A stretch of DNA of 64,000 nt. It comes from Perognathus longimembris pacificus (lineage: Eukaryota > Chordata > Mammalia > Rodentia > Heteromyidae). Below the pieces are notes generated by a model. It did no database searches. It was not told the DNA's origin and was given only the letters and a program-made list of their open reading frames with translations. Shown one piece after another: positions 11,713-22,490 of the stretch. Numbering within the stretch: the stretch's first letter is position 1; the number at the start of each line of letters is the position of its first letter. A program made the position numbers and the translations under genes. The DNA is taken from NCBI RefSeq assembly GCF_023159225.1, contig NC_063161.1:4156274-4220273 (forward strand), read 5' to 3'.

Positions 11713-12607
11713 AGAAACAAAAACAGCCTGCTGGTCCCCTCCCTGCCCTTGTTTTTACCCCCAGGGCCTTCACTGGCTTTCTGTAGGAACGCCCCTGTGT
11801 CTCAGTGACTAGCTCATGCCGCGACACTGGTTCTTGCTCGTCTGCTGACTTCCGGCTAGGAAGTGGGGGCCGTCAGTTCCTGCCTTCTTCCATGCGAGCG
11901 ATGCCCACCCACCCATCCGCGCCCGCCCTGCTGTGGGAGAAGACGGTGGGCGCTCACCTCCATGAGCCCCTCGGCCAGGACCCACAGCACCGCAGACACA
12001 CAGCACGCTCCCACGCTCCCCGTCACCGTGGACGCACACTTCCATGTCACTGGGGTCACAAGTACAGAGCCATCCTTTTCCCCCTGTGCTCTGTGGACTC
12101 ATCGCCAATTGAGTCCCTGGACCCTCAAGACATCCCACTTGGGCCTTGCCCCCAGCCCTGTTTTGCGCTTCCTTACTTCTTTCAGGAAATGTTCAGATCG
12201 AGTCTCAGTTTTCTGTGGGGCCCATGCTCTTCCTGCCTCTGCCTCGCAGGCTCGGGCCGCCATGCCCGCCCCCCCCCCGCCCCGCAGAGGTGGGGAGCCC
12301 CCCCCCGCGCACCGCGCCAGGCCCACCTGTTCCTTCGTGTGTGTAAACGTCTGTTTCCTGTTTCCCCCTCCTCTCTTCACGGGAGCTCCTGGGAGCGCCC
12401 CTCGAGTTCAGCCCCCGCCTCTCTTCAGGGGACCTCCTGGAGTGCCCCCCGAGTTCAGCCCCCGCCTCTTTCTCCAGGCCGTTGTAGATACGTCCTGCGT
12501 GCTGCTGCTTACCAGTATTGTGTTGTGTTCCCTTTCTTACAGCATCCCACTCGAGTCTCACCGCTCTCGCTTCTCTCAGTTTAAATAGCTTTCTTGTGTG
12601 TGTGTGT

Positions 12608-12847
12608 GTGGGGGGTGTCCTGGGGCTTGAACCCAGGGCCTTGGGCGCTGTCCCTGAGCTCCCTTTTGCTCAAGGCTAGCGCTCTACCACTAGAGCCGCA
12701 GCGCCACTTCGGGCTTTTCGGTGGTTGATTGTGGAGGTGAGCGTCTCCATGGACCTTCCTGCCCGGGCTGGCTTTGATCCGTGACCCTCAGATCTCAGCC
12801 TCGCGAGTAGCCGGGATGACAGGCGTGAGCCCCTGGTACCTGGCCAC
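12608..12847 (-). mobile_element. Geo-tailed SINE with 7SL/B1-like head
   Basis: A long antisense copy. Its Geo tail appears as GGGGCTTGAACCCAGGGCCT through GCTCAAGGCTAGCGCTCTAC. The head appears as CAGATCTCAGCCTCGCGAGT and GCCGGGATGACAGGCGTGAG. Confidence 0.88.
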
Positions 12848-14989
12848 ACTAAACTTTTAAAACGTGTTCTTTGCCTGCGGTCTCCCCTCGGCGCTGCTTT
12901 ACAACTGTCCTTCATGTTCCATGCGCTTCTCGGAAATCGGCTACTAGTACCGCAAGCTCCTGAGAGCAGCTTCGAAGACGGTGGCTGGCGACTCTGCCCT
13001 GGGCCCCCCAGCCCCGGGGCGGGGGGGGGGGGGCCTCTCAGTGCCTCAACTTCGCGCTGGGGCCGGTCAGATCGTCCAGAGAGTACAGTTATCAGATAAA
13101 ATATAGGATGCCCAGTTAAATTTGAACTTCCAGTGGGTAACCGTTTGTAGGATGAGTATGCTCTTTACAGTATCGGGGACATACTTATATATTTTTTAGA
13201 ACAGGTTTGCCTGACATTCTACTTCTCGGTACTAGTGTGAAGCGGTGCTGTCACTTGTTCGTTCAGTGAGCCTGGCAGCCAAGCAGAGAGGATTGTGGGA
13301 GGACGGTGGACGCCACAGCGTCAGCGTGTGGGGCTCTAGACGGCCGCTCAGCTTTCTTCCTGTGACGCTCAGTCGTTGAGTCCTGCTGTCTTCTTTCTCA
13401 CATGGCTTCTGCAGTCCAGTGTGAGTTTTTTCTTTGTTCCTCTGTAAGCGAAGGTTTTGCCTCCCCTCCGGCTTTCTACGGCTGGGCTCCGCCGGTCATG
13501 TCGTCGTGATCTTCCCTCCGTTCTTCAGCTCCCTGGACCTCTTTAGCGTCTAATCTTAATTTTTGGCAACGTCTTGGCTGCCCTTACCTCAACTGCTCTT
13601 TCTGTTCTTCTCCTTTTCCCCTGGACTTCCAATGAAACAGATAGTTCTGAAGCGTCCCCAGAGTTCCTGGGCCTTTTCCCCTTCTTGAGGTTTCCGGCAG
13701 CCCTGCTCCAGCCGGTCCAGCCTGCCGACGAGCCCGCCGGGAGCCGTCTGTCCCTCTGTGCCGCCGCTTCGCGTGTCCGGCATCGCCTTCGCTTCCCGGA
13801 GTTCCCGTCTCCTGGCTCCCGTTGTCCGTGTGTTCCCGCACGCTCCCTCCGTGCCCCAGGTCCCTACATAATCACGAGCCCAGTCCATTGTTCAGAACCT
13901 GGTCACGGCCGAGTCTGGCTGCGTGCACTCGTCTCCGCAGACTGCGTCTGCAGAGCCAGATGTGGCGACTGGGGAATCAGGAGCGGGAAGGCTATTCCTT
14001 CACTTGCCGCGAACTTGCTCAGTGCAGGGCTGGGGTTCACGGCTGCCGTCCACGCCACAGGCCCCGGCTCCCTCGCGTGTCCTTGGTTGGGTACCCCGTG
14101 TTTTCTCTGGGCGTCCGCGGGTTTGCGTTCTGCGTGTCTTCCCACAAGCTGGGGGCACGGGCTCCCAGCCTGTCGGTGGCCGAGCACCAGGCCTTCAGGA
14201 GTGTCTCAAGCCTCTGCGCAAGTGCGGGCGGGAGGGGCTGCCTGCCTTCTCCTCGGCTGGGGTATCTGCTGAGCTCTCTCTTCCTCGGAAGTGTCGGGAA
14301 GGTTCTGGGAGTGCGTCACATGGCCACAGGGGGAGGGGATGCTGCCCAGGCCTTCCTTGCCAGAGGCCGGAGAACTTCGGGAGGTAAAGCTGGTGCGCGT
14401 GCAAGCACGCACGCGTGCCTCCCTCCCACACGCAGCCCCGGAGCAGCCGCGCTGCGAGCTCGAGAGGGGCCTTTCCCCCAGACCCCAGCGCTCCTTCCCG
14501 GAGCCGCAGCCCTTTGCCGGCTTCCAGGAAGGCCCGCGGTGTCTGATCAGCTTCTGTCGCACGACTGTGGGAGGAGCGGCGCTGCTGAGGCCTGTGTCCC
14601 TCTACCTCCATCCCACGTCTTTGCGTCTCTTGATTTACTTCTCTTGCTGAAGCACTTCTTGAAGTAATTTCTAAGAAAAGGCAAGTAGGAAGTAAATGTT
14701 TTGAGTTCTTTTTGGTCTGAAATTTTCTTTAAAGCTTTCTCCCACATAGCTTGTCTGACTCTAGCATGGGGGGTGGGGTGGGGGGGAGATACCACTTTCC
14801 CTTAAGACTCTGAAGATATCGTTCTGTTTCGTTCAAGCTGTGAGAAGGAAGGCCAACCCCAATGTGTGTTCTTCATGTATTCATGTATGCATGCGTGCAC
14901 ATGCGTGTGTGTATGTGTATAAAGAGAATGGGAGGGCTGTCTTCAAATGCCGATATGTTCCCTTGTCCCTAAACAGGGTCTCTTCTCAC

Positions 14990-15380
14990 TGAATGCATCT
15001 CCAGCTGAATAAGAATTCATATGCATTCAATGAATAAATCATGCGGGAAAGCAGCAGCTAAATAATTAACAAGGGGATTATAAGAGAGGCTGTGAAAACA
15101 TAGTCAGGCTGGTACTTGCGCAAACAACAACAAAGGGACTGAGAATTTCTGTAGTCCACCTGTCAATGGGGGTGATCAACTTTTTTACACACTGAAACCT
15201 TAATAAGGATCCATTGCTCAGTTGCTTGTCTCTTCTCAAAGACCTCTTGATGATAAGAATCCCAGCTAGTGGTAATTATATGTAGATTATGCTTTTCTCC
15301 CTCCAAAATAGACTTTTCTAAATACTACTGAGATTTGCATATGCATTTGATTTTATTACTACATTTTAATACCACACTGG
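14990..15380. promoter_or_regulatory. AT-rich candidate conserved non-coding element
   Basis: Non-repetitive AT-rich sequence containing GAATTCATATGCATTCAATG, ATAAATCATGCGGG, CTAAATAATTAACAAGGGG, CCACCTGTCAATG (E-box plus a TGTCA word) and TTTGCATATGCATTTG. No coding signature was seen. The enhancer role is inferred. Confidence 0.35.
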
Positions 15381-15528
15381 CAATTCAGCCCATAGATGAA
15401 AAGTACTGATTGTCCTCCTCCTCCTCCATGCCCACCGCACAGGGCGGCGGGCACAGGGCCCGCAAGGCGGTGCTGCGGCTGCACTGGGCCAAGCTCAGCT
15501 CGGGGGCTCTCTAGGTTCTTCTTTTTCT

Positions 15529-15636
15529 TGAGACAGGGTCTCACCACATAACCCAGGTTGGTCTTGAACTTGCGATCCCGCTTCAGCCGCCCAAGTGCCA
15601 GGGTTACAGGCGTGTAACACCGTGCTGACTTGCCTT
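15529..15636 (-). mobile_element. B1/7SL-like SINE monomer
   Basis: Antisense of the classical 7SL-derived rodent/primate pattern: GAGACAGGGTCTCACCACAT, CAGGTTGGTCTTGAACTTGC and CCAGGGTTACAGGCGTGTAA. There is no Geo tail here, so it is a free B1-like monomer. Confidence 0.8.
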
Positions 15637-15869
15637 GTCCTCTCTGGAGGCAGATCTCGGGGTCACGGGAAGCTCCTCTCTTGCCCCCCACCCCCGCCTG
15701 CCGCCCCGCCCCGCCCAGTGTCCCCTTGGGTCTGTTCTGACCTCATGCGCCGTCTGGCTAAGGGACCATAATGCCTCAAGAGTTCAAGTTCTAGAGACGT
15801 GAACGTTGAAGGTAGTGGACCTCTGCTTTGAATCCCTTTGCATCTTTTATAACTGCGCTCTCTATTCTT

Positions 15870-16231
15870 TTTATTTATTTATTTTTCTTTCAAATTTTTA
15901 TTATCAAACTGATGTACAGACAGGTTACAGTTTCATACATTAGGCATTGGATACATTTCTTGTACTGTTTGTTACCTCGTCCCTCATTCCCCCCTCCCCC
16001 CTCTCCTCTTCCCTTCCCCACCCATGAGTTGTTCAGTTCATTTACACCAAACAGTTTTGCAAGTATTGCTTTTGTAGTTGTTTGTCTTTTTTTTTTTTTT
16101 ACCCTGTATACCACTGTTTACCAGTACACACGGTTTCCCATATACTCAGATAAGATACAGAGATAGCGTAGGTACAACCACAGGAAGGGGATACAAGAAG
16201 ATCATCAATAATAGAGGCTATGGTTACACAT
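15870..16231 (-). mobile_element. 5'-truncated L1-like 3' fragment
   Basis: A retroposed 3' fragment in antisense orientation starting with a T/A-rich tail. It is flanked by a 16-bp duplication with one mismatch: TGCGCTCTCTATTCTT at 15854-15869 and TGTGCTCTCTATTCTT at 16232-16247. The body has a C-rich polypyrimidine stretch and no ORF. Related sequence may recur at 27990-28200 and 43205-43410. Family assignment to L1 is by resemblance. Confidence 0.6.
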
Positions 16232-16499
16232 TGTGCTCTCTATTCTTAAGGAGCTTTAGGACGTGCAGTCCGTGTCTCCGCAGTGCACTCGGGCACACGG
16301 AAGGTGTTTCTGTCCTCACGGGACGCGAGCTGCCGTGGAGTCTTTCCTTTGGCAAACATTTCTAGACCTCACTGCACAGCGGTCTTTGGAGAGCTTTGGG
16401 CTTCACAACTTCATTTCAACCCTGCTGGAGGAAAGAAATGAGCATTTTCTTTGTTCTCCGACACCTACCCCTTCTTGTCAAGTCCCAGGGACAGGCCTC

Positions 16500-16678
16500 C
16501 GGCCGACCTCTGTTAATCACACTTCCTCTTGGCTTTCTCGTGCACACCTGCTGCTCTACCACTTAAGCCACGCCTCCATCCTGGTTTTTTTGCTGGTTAT
16601 TTTGAAGTTTCTTGGACTTTTCCGCCATCAGGCTGACTTCAAACCAGGAATGCCCCAGGTCTCAGCTTGCTGAGTGGC
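16500..16678 (-). mobile_element. Diverged Geo-tailed SINE
   Basis: Antisense remnant with CTCTACCACTTAAGCCACGC, TTTTTTGCTGGTTATTTTGA and CAGGTCTCAGCTTGCTGAGT, matching the Geo tail then the 7SL-like head, heavily substituted. Confidence 0.65.
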
Positions 16679-16949
16679 TCCCACCGCCCCCCCCCCCCGC
16701 ACCCCCGCACCCAACTAGGTCAGCGGCCAGGCCTGGCCTCCCACCCTCAGGCTGTCAAGACCCAGCCCTGGGGGCCCCCTCTGTCTGGGGTGACTACTGA
16801 ACACACTGACAAGTGCCTGCGGCTCCCAGACAGTGTCTGGCACCGCTCATTCCCTCCGCCCTGGTAGCTGTGCCCGGGTAGGGATGCGCAAGCGATAGCT
16901 AGGGCTTTGTTGTTTGTTAATTAACATGTTGTCTTCTCTGTGGGGGAAG

Positions 16950-17142
16950 CCTGGGTCTGGGCCTGCGTGACAATTCTGTCAACTACCTGGACTTCCTGAG
17001 AGCCCTGGAGAGCAGCGCGGCGGCCCGGTCCCAGTCCCGGGACAAGGACAGAACGCCCACCGACTTCTCCACGCTGAGCCCCGAGGAGCTCGTGAGGAGC
17101 ATCCAGTGTCTGGTCAGCTGCTCCCAGCAGGCCTTGCTCCAG
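16950..17142 (+). CDS. EFCAB6: EFCAB6 coding exon
   Basis: Acceptor GGGGGAAG|CCTGG (weak pyrimidine tract) and donor CTCCAG|GTACGG bound 193 nt. One base completes a split Ser codon, then 64 codons follow, ending in phase 0. The exon starts with the exiting half of an EF-hand, SVNYLDFLRALES. A polar, low-complexity linker rich in Ser/Arg/Asp follows (SAAARSQSRDKDRTPTDFST), then helix SPEELVRSIQCLVSCSQQAL. The linker is variable in the family, while the flanking helices match EFCAB6. Confidence 0.92.
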
Positions 17143-17282
17143 GTACGGCGGCACGGAAGCCCATCTTTGTCCATCAAAATGGCGGCCCAGCCCCTCCTCC
17201 AGGGCCCGTTCCCTAGCTTGCTCCATTCTCCTTGAGGGTAGAATACGTTCGGTTTGGGTTTGGTGAAGGGAGGAGGGTTGTG

Positions 17283-17393
17283 TATATGCCAGTATTGGGA
17301 CTTGAACTCAGGACCTCGCATTCTCACTTGGTTATTTTGTTTAAGGCTGGTGTTCTACCACTTGAACCACATCTCTCTCCATCCAGCTTTTTT
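17283..17393 (-). mobile_element. Geo SINE fragment
   Basis: Antisense Geo tail: TATTGGGACTTGAACTCAGG, then TCTACCACTTGAACCACATC. It directly abuts the next SINE, forming a compound insertion. Confidence 0.72.
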
Positions 17394-17395
17394 GT

Positions 17396-17582
17396 TTTCT
17401 GGCCAGTCCTGGGACTTGAACTCAGGGCCTGAGCACTGTCTTTGTGCTCAAGGCTAGCACTCTACCTCTGGAGCCACAGTGCCCCTTCTGTGTATGTGCC
17501 TTTCTGTGTATGTGGTGCTGGGGAATCGAACCCAGGGCTTCATCATGCATGCTAGGCACGCACTCTACCGCTAAGCCACACC
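17396..17582 (-). mobile_element. IDL-Geo SINE
   Basis: Antisense copy in which the Geo tail (CTGGCCAGTCCTGGGACTTG) precedes the IDL head (GTGGTGCTGGGGAATCGAAC, then GCACTCTACCGCTAAGCCAC). The B-box complement GGAATCGAACC is intact. Confidence 0.88.
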
Positions 17583-17779
17583 CCCCGCCCCTACATCAGC
17601 TTTGTATCGATTAATGGGAGCTCCGAGTCTCCTCGGCTTTCCCGCCGGTGGCAGGCTTGCACGGACAGGAAGTGCACGGCCCCCCCTTCCTCTCCAGACC
17701 CCAGGCTGAGGCGCAGGCCTTCTCGGGGCCCAGTACCACCTCTGGCCCCCCAGGACAGTTGGCCTTGGTCTCTTGGATT

Positions 17780-18345
17780 TGGACAGGTGCACTCTGGAGC
17801 TCGCGCACGCGCGGGAGGGATGACTAGGGAGATGAGCAGAGAGCGGCGGCGCGCAGCCCAGAGCTGGGTCTGTGTCCCAAGCGCAGACACAGTCCGTCTC
17901 CAGGAGGCAAACATGGAAGTGGCGCCCCTGGCCGCTGTCAGGGGTTTCTCAAGCTGGGGTTCCTGGGGAACCCTTGGGGGGAGGATGGGGAGGAGAGGAA
18001 GGAGAATGACCGTCGTGGGATGGCCGCGGGAGAGGACACGGGACGCGTGTGCGCCGCGGGGCGCACGGCAGATGCCCGCGTGGCGCGTCACGTGTGTGAG
18101 GCGTGTCGGCACCCTGCGGTCGGGGTGCATTTTGGCGATCGCGGAGGCTTGGGGACCTGCCCGGGCGGGGCCGGGGCTGGGGTTCAGGGAGGCCCTGGCC
18201 TGGGGTGGACGGCAGAGCCCAAACCCAGACCCCCGCCGGCCCAGGGCCCCGGGCCTCCGCCCGCGCGGCGGCTCCGCGCCAGCTGGGTCACCGGGCGCCA
18301 CGCCCGGCGCGCCCCGAAGCCCACAGGGAGGAGCCCCGGCAGGAG
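17780..18345. promoter_or_regulatory. CpG-rich intragenic stretch
   Basis: High CpG density (for example TCGCGCACGCGCGGGAGG and GTGTGCGCCGCGGGGCGCAC) over about 560 bp inside an intron. It could be an orphan CpG island. No exon, TATA or strong promoter signature was recognised. Confidence 0.4.
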
Positions 18346-18547
18346 TCCGGTTTGGAATTTTCAGGTACATCGGATTCTTATTTTGAGAAAATCTTCATCT
18401 ACCACTTGATACAGATTTCCTAGTGTAATAAAAGAAAATGAATGATTTTTGTTTTGACAGATGGAAAAAAATGTGTGTTCTTTTTATAGTGCATTTTTGC
18501 ACTTTCCCAGTTTGACTCCTGAACACACTGACAAGTGCCCAGGGTAG

Positions 18548-19018
18548 ACCAGCCCCACCCCCCCAGCACAGACCCTGGCTGGGTCCCCTCCCCCCTCAGC
18601 ACAGACCCTGGCTGGGTCCCCTCCCCCCCCCCACAGACCCTGGCTGGGTCCCCTCCCCCCCCCCAGCACAGACCCTGGCTGGGTCCCCTCCCCCCCCCAG
18701 CACAGACCCTGGCTGGGTCCCCTCCCCCCTCAGCACAGACCCTGGCTGGGTCCCCTCCCCCCTCAGCACAGACCCTGGCTGGGTCCCCTCCCCCCCCCAG
18801 CACAGACCCTGGCTGGGTCCCCTCCCCCCCCCAGCACAGACCCTGGCTGGGTCCCCTCCCCCTCAGCACAGACCCTGGCTGGGTCCCCTCCCCCTCAGCA
18901 CAGACCCTGGCTGGGTCCCCTCCCCCCTCAGCACAGACCCTGGCTGGGTCCCCTCCCCCCCAGCACAGACCCTGGCTGAGTCCCCTCCCCCCCAGCACAG
19001 ACCCTGGCTGGGTCCTCT
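18548..19018. repeat. Minisatellite, 31-32-bp unit
   Basis: About 15 copies of CAGCACAGACCCTGGCTGGG followed by TCCCCTCCCCCC, varying mostly in the C-run length. Confidence 0.95.
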
Positions 19019-19330
19019 CCCCTGCCACCGGGCACCACCAGTGTCACAGCCCCCCCACCACCACGCCCAGGGGTCACTGGGGCAGGAGCTGGACCCCTTC
19101 CATGACATTGTGGGCACCCGAGGCCAGGACACCTCCCCTCCTTCCCATCCACCTCCATCTTCTCCTTCCCATGCTCCTCCATCTCATGCTCCCCCTCACC
19201 TCCATCTCCTCCTTCCAGAGCTCTCTGGAGTTCTGACAGAGATTGTTGTCTTCATTGTCTCAGCCCTCTAACAAGGATGTATTTATTCAGCAACTCAGCC
19301 TTCACAAGGGACTTGATTCACTTATATCGT

Positions 19331-19553
19331 GGTTCCAGTACTGGGGTTGAGTTCAGGGCCTTGCTGCTCTCTTTCTTAGCTTTTTTGCTCCGGGCTAGTG
19401 CTCCACCACTTGAGCCACAGCTCCACTTCTGGCTTTTTGTTGATTAGAGGTAGGCGTCTCATGGACTCCTCTTCTCCCGCTGGCTTTGAACCTCAGTCCT
19501 CTAGTCTCAGCCTCCAGATAGCTAGGATTACAGGCGTGAGCCACCAGCGCCCA
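19331..19553 (-). mobile_element. Geo-tailed SINE with 7SL/B1-like head
   Basis: Antisense copy ending 83 bp upstream of the 19636 acceptor. The tail includes CCACCACTTGAGCCACAGCT and the head CAGCCTCCAGATAGCTAGGA and TTACAGGCGTGAGCCACCAG. Confidence 0.85.
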
Positions 19554-19635
19554 TATACAAAGGACTTTTATATACTCGATCTCATTTTCATTGAGCAGAA
19601 ATTATATATGTGTCACCTTTCTCTTATGTTTTCAG

Positions 19636-19827
19636 GCTTTTTCTGCTGTGGATAAAGAAGACACGGGGTTTGTGAAGGCCACGGACTTCGGGCAAATCCT
19701 TAAGGACTTGTGTTACAAACTTAGCGATAATCAATATCATTATTTTTTGAGGAAATTGAAGATTCATCTCACCCCTTCCATACACTGGAAATACTTCCTC
19801 CAGAACATCATCTCTTTCACAGAGGAG
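19636..19827 (+). CDS. EFCAB6: EFCAB6 coding exon
   Basis: Acceptor TGTTTTCAG|GC and donor GAGGAG|GTAAGA bound exactly 64 codons, phase 0 to 0. It contains a recognisable EF-hand: AFSAVDKEDTGFVKATDFGQ, loop D-K-E-D-T-G-F-V-K-A-T-D with Asp at positions 1 and 12 and Gly at 6, but Thr at 5. It is followed by KLSDNQYHYFLRKLKIHLTP and the WKYFLQNI helix. This is one of the best-conserved EFCAB6 segments and anchors the identification. The next coding exon is 23 kb downstream. Confidence 0.97.
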
Positions 19828-19839
19828 GTAAGAAATCTG

Positions 19840-20030
19840 TAGAGCTAAGTTTGTCTTTGCAAAAAGGAGCTACAGTTTCTTAAAAATGGGTAATTGGTTA
19901 AAAACAGGTCAGATAAATTAGCAATCACATCATGTAATTAGCTTATTTTAAATGAAAAATTAGTGCCCATCCTTCAGAGTTGTAGAGCAATAGACAATGC
20001 ATCTTCTGGTATGTTAGAAATTTTTATTGT
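19840..20030. promoter_or_regulatory. AT-rich non-coding block next to exon
   Basis: AT-rich, non-repetitive sequence immediately 3' of the exon donor, with ATGGGTAATTGGTTAAAAAC and CATCATGTAATTAGCTTATT. It may be a conserved intronic splicing or enhancer element. Inferred from composition. Confidence 0.28.
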
Positions 20031-20039
20031 GTCCATTTT

Positions 20040-20290
20040 TTTTGTTTTTGTTTTGTCGGTCCTGGGGCTTGAACTCGGGGCCTGGGTGCTGTCCCTGAGC
20101 TCTTTTGCTCAAGGCTAGCACTCTACCACAGCGCCACTTCCAGTTTCTGAGTGCCTAATTGGAGATAAGAGTCTCACGGGGACTTTTCTTGCTCGGGATG
20201 GCTTCCAACCATCATCCTCAGACCTCAGCCTCGTGAGTAGCTAGGATTACAGGAGGAAAAACCACCAGCACCTGGCTGTATCTTGTTTTG
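20040..20290 (-). mobile_element. Geo-tailed SINE with 7SL/B1-like head
   Basis: Antisense copy: CCTGGGGCTTGAACTCGGGG, GCTCAAGGCTAGCACTCTAC, CTCAGCCTCGTGAGTAGCTA and GGATTACAGG. Confidence 0.87.
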
Positions 20291-20449
20291 TTTAAAAAAA
20301 AAAAGCTTGGGGGCTTGCTTCCCTCTGATGAGCTGAGAGTTCTAAAGGCTCTTTGGTTCTGGAAGGTGGTTCTGTGTCCAGCCACACGGGCGAGGTCCAC
20401 TGTGCCGGCCCTGGCTTTGCCCTGGCTGCCGGGCCCTGGATAGTGTCTG

Positions 20450-20535
20450 GGCGTGGCCCCGCAGAGGTGGGCGTGGCCCCGGCAGAGGTGGGCGTGGCCC
20501 CGGCAGATGTGGGCGTGGCCCCGGCAGAGGTGGGC
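20450..20535. repeat. 20-bp tandem repeat
   Basis: About four copies of GGGCGTGGCCCCGGCAGAGGT-type units (20 bp each), resembling strings of GC boxes. Confidence 0.85.
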
Positions 20536-20897
20536 GTTGTAGTGCCGGTTCCAACCGAGGCATGTGTAGCAGGGGGAGGTGGGGGGGGGGGAGAGGGGGC
20601 TTCCTGGAGGACACAAGCGCCTTCCCTTCCCGCTTGTACACGCCATTTGTTCTTAGCTGTCTCTGGTATCAACACACATGGGCCAGCACTGTAGCCATGG
20701 TGACCGTCTAGCTTCAGGGGCCCTCAAGTCTTTTGTGGCCTCTGCCCAGGGCCCTTGGTGGTAGTGGGGGGTGGGGAAACCCGGAGTCCATCACAGTCAG
20801 CTTCTAACTGAGTCTGGAAGAAGATGACCCAGCAGAGAGCACAAACTTTCTTTCCTATTTATTTACTTATCTGTTTGTTGATTTTGTGTGTTTGGGG

Positions 20898-20940
20898 TGT
20901 GTGTGTGTGTGTGTGTGTGCGTGCGTGCGTGTGTGCGTGC
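20898..20940. repeat. GT-rich microsatellite
   Basis: A (GT)n run followed by GTGCGTGC variants, at the 5' edge of a SINE. Confidence 0.85.
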
Positions 20941-21145
20941 CTGCCAGTACCTGGGGCTTGAATCCAGGGCCTGGGTCAAGGCCAGAGCTGTTTCACTCAA
21001 GGCTGACTCTACTGCATGAGCCTCGACTCCATTTCCTGCTTCTTGCTGATTCGTTGGAAACAGAGTCACATGGGATTTTCACCCAGGCTGGCTTCAAACC
21101 CAAATCCTGGGATCCCAGCCTCCTGGATAGCGAGGATTCCAGATG
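20941..21145 (-). mobile_element. Diverged Geo-tailed SINE
   Basis: Antisense copy with CCAGTACCTGGGGCTTGAAT, CTGACTCTACTGCATGAGCC, CCAGGCTGGCTTCAAACCCA and CAGCCTCCTGGATAGCGAGG. Confidence 0.78.
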
Positions 21146-21454
21146 TGGTGACAAGAACTTTCTTAAGGCCGAGTGTGTGACCACCGACTGCAGCAGCACC
21201 TGCCCCGGGGCGGCCGCTGTTCTCAGGCCTGTCTGGGTGCAGTGGCGCTGTAAGCCACGTCACAAATCCCCATTTTCTGGAGGAGGACTTTGGCACAGAG
21301 AAGTGGGGGATTTACCCACGCTGTGAACCTAACAGGTCTGGCTCTGCACTCCAAGCTACTCACCATCGCACTTTTGCCATTAAGTTGGATGCTCTAAAAA
21401 CAGTCCCTCGTGTGTGTGCACGCGCGCGTGTGTGTGCACGCGCACACGTACACA

Positions 21455-21672
21455 CACGTCATACCTGGGACTTGAACCCAGGTCCTGGGTGCTGTCCATG
21501 GTAGGCTAGCACTCTGCCACTTGAGCCATAGTTTACTTCCGGCTGTTTCTGTGGTTAATTGGAATTAAGAATCTCGTGGACTTGCCTGCCTGGGCTGATA
21601 CTGAACCTTGATCCTCAGAACTCAGCCTCCAGAGTAGCTAGAATTACAGGCGTGAGCCACCCGCTCCCGGCA
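21455..21672 (-). mobile_element. Geo-tailed SINE with 7SL/B1-like head
   Basis: Antisense copy preceded by a GT/CA-rich run (21410-21455). It has CTGGGACTTGAACCCAGGTC, CTCTGCCACTTGAGCCATAG, CAGCCTCCAGAGTAGCTAGA and TTACAGGCGTGAGCCACCCG. Confidence 0.85.
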
Positions 21673-21814
21673 TGTTCCTTGTTTCTAAACTTTACGCACC
21701 TGGCATTCTACCGAGTGTTGTCTTGCGCACTTGTTTTGTTGGCTTTAGTTGGTTCTCGTAAGCTGCTATGAAGACAGTGTATTAAATGGATCTCTCTGGA
21801 AAGAGCATGTTGCC

Positions 21815-21895
21815 CATCCGTCGCCCTCCCCGGGTGTGCAGGGCCTTGTACTTGCCAGGCACACACTCTTCCACTGAGCTAAATCCCCAACCCCT
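21815..21895 (-). mobile_element. ID-like SINE monomer
   Basis: Antisense ID-type monomer reading GTGCAGGGCCTTGTACTTGC then TCCACTGAGCTAAATCCCCA. No Geo tail is attached. Confidence 0.7.
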
Positions 21896-22054
21896 GCTAC
21901 TGTTGAATGATACCTTTGCGCTTTTCAGAGAAAGACATATTTGTCCCAAGCTCTTTGGAGAATACAGGAAAAGCTGGAAAAGAAAGTAGTGGCCTGCCCA
22001 GCTCAGGGCTGCGTGCGCATGTGCCCCTCCCGTGAGTCCCTGGGAGGAAGGCAG

Positions 22055-22490
22055 GGCAGACACGCTCCACGCAGACTCCACGCAGGACAGACACGCTCCA
22101 CGCAGGACAGACTCCACGCCGGCTCCACACAGAACAGACACACTCCACACAGACTCCACGCAGGACAGACACGCTCCACGTAGGACAGACACACTCCACG
22201 CAGACTCCACGCAGGACAGACACACTCCACGCAGACTCCACACAGGACAGACACGCTTCACGCAGACTCCGCGCAGGACAGACACACTCCACGCAGGACA
22301 GACACGCTCCACGCAGGACAGACACGCTCCACGCAGGACAGACACACTCCACGCAGACTCCACGCAGGACAGACACACTCCACGCAGGACAGACACGCTC
22401 CACGCAGACTCCACACAGGACAGACACGCTCCACGCAGGACAGACACGCTCCACACAGACTCCACGCAGGACAGACAGACTCCACGCTGT
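22055..22490. repeat. Minisatellite of GACAGACACGCTCCACGCAG units
   Basis: Mixed 20-bp (CAGGACAGACACGCTCCACG) and 11-bp (CAGACTCCACG) subunits, about 435 bp. Antisense open frames rich in Cys/Val/Ser through it are repeat artefacts. Confidence 0.95.

Larger units (their letters stand above)
11208..16949 (+). other. EFCAB6: EFCAB6 intron
   Basis: A 5.7 kb intron with a TG repeat (11213-11275), SINEs at 11283-11492, 11641-11712, 12608-12847, 15529-15636 and 16500-16678, an L1-like 3' fragment (15870-16231) and an AT-rich enhancer-like block (14990-15380). The GC-rich part at 13600-14600 has open frames on both strands but no splice-bounded, recognisable peptide. Confidence 0.75.
17143..19635 (+). 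other. EFCAB6: EFCAB6 intron
   Basis: A 2.5 kb intron with nested SINE pieces (17283-17582), a CpG-rich stretch (17780-18345), a short AT-rich run (18350-18480), a minisatellite (18548-19018) and a SINE (19331-19553). Nothing coding was seen. Confidence 0.75.

Noticed and set aside
13574..14667. Overlapping 230-280-codon + frames in GC-rich intron
   Set aside because: Out of frame with each other, no EF-hand-like content, no matching splice phases to exons at 11207 or 16950.
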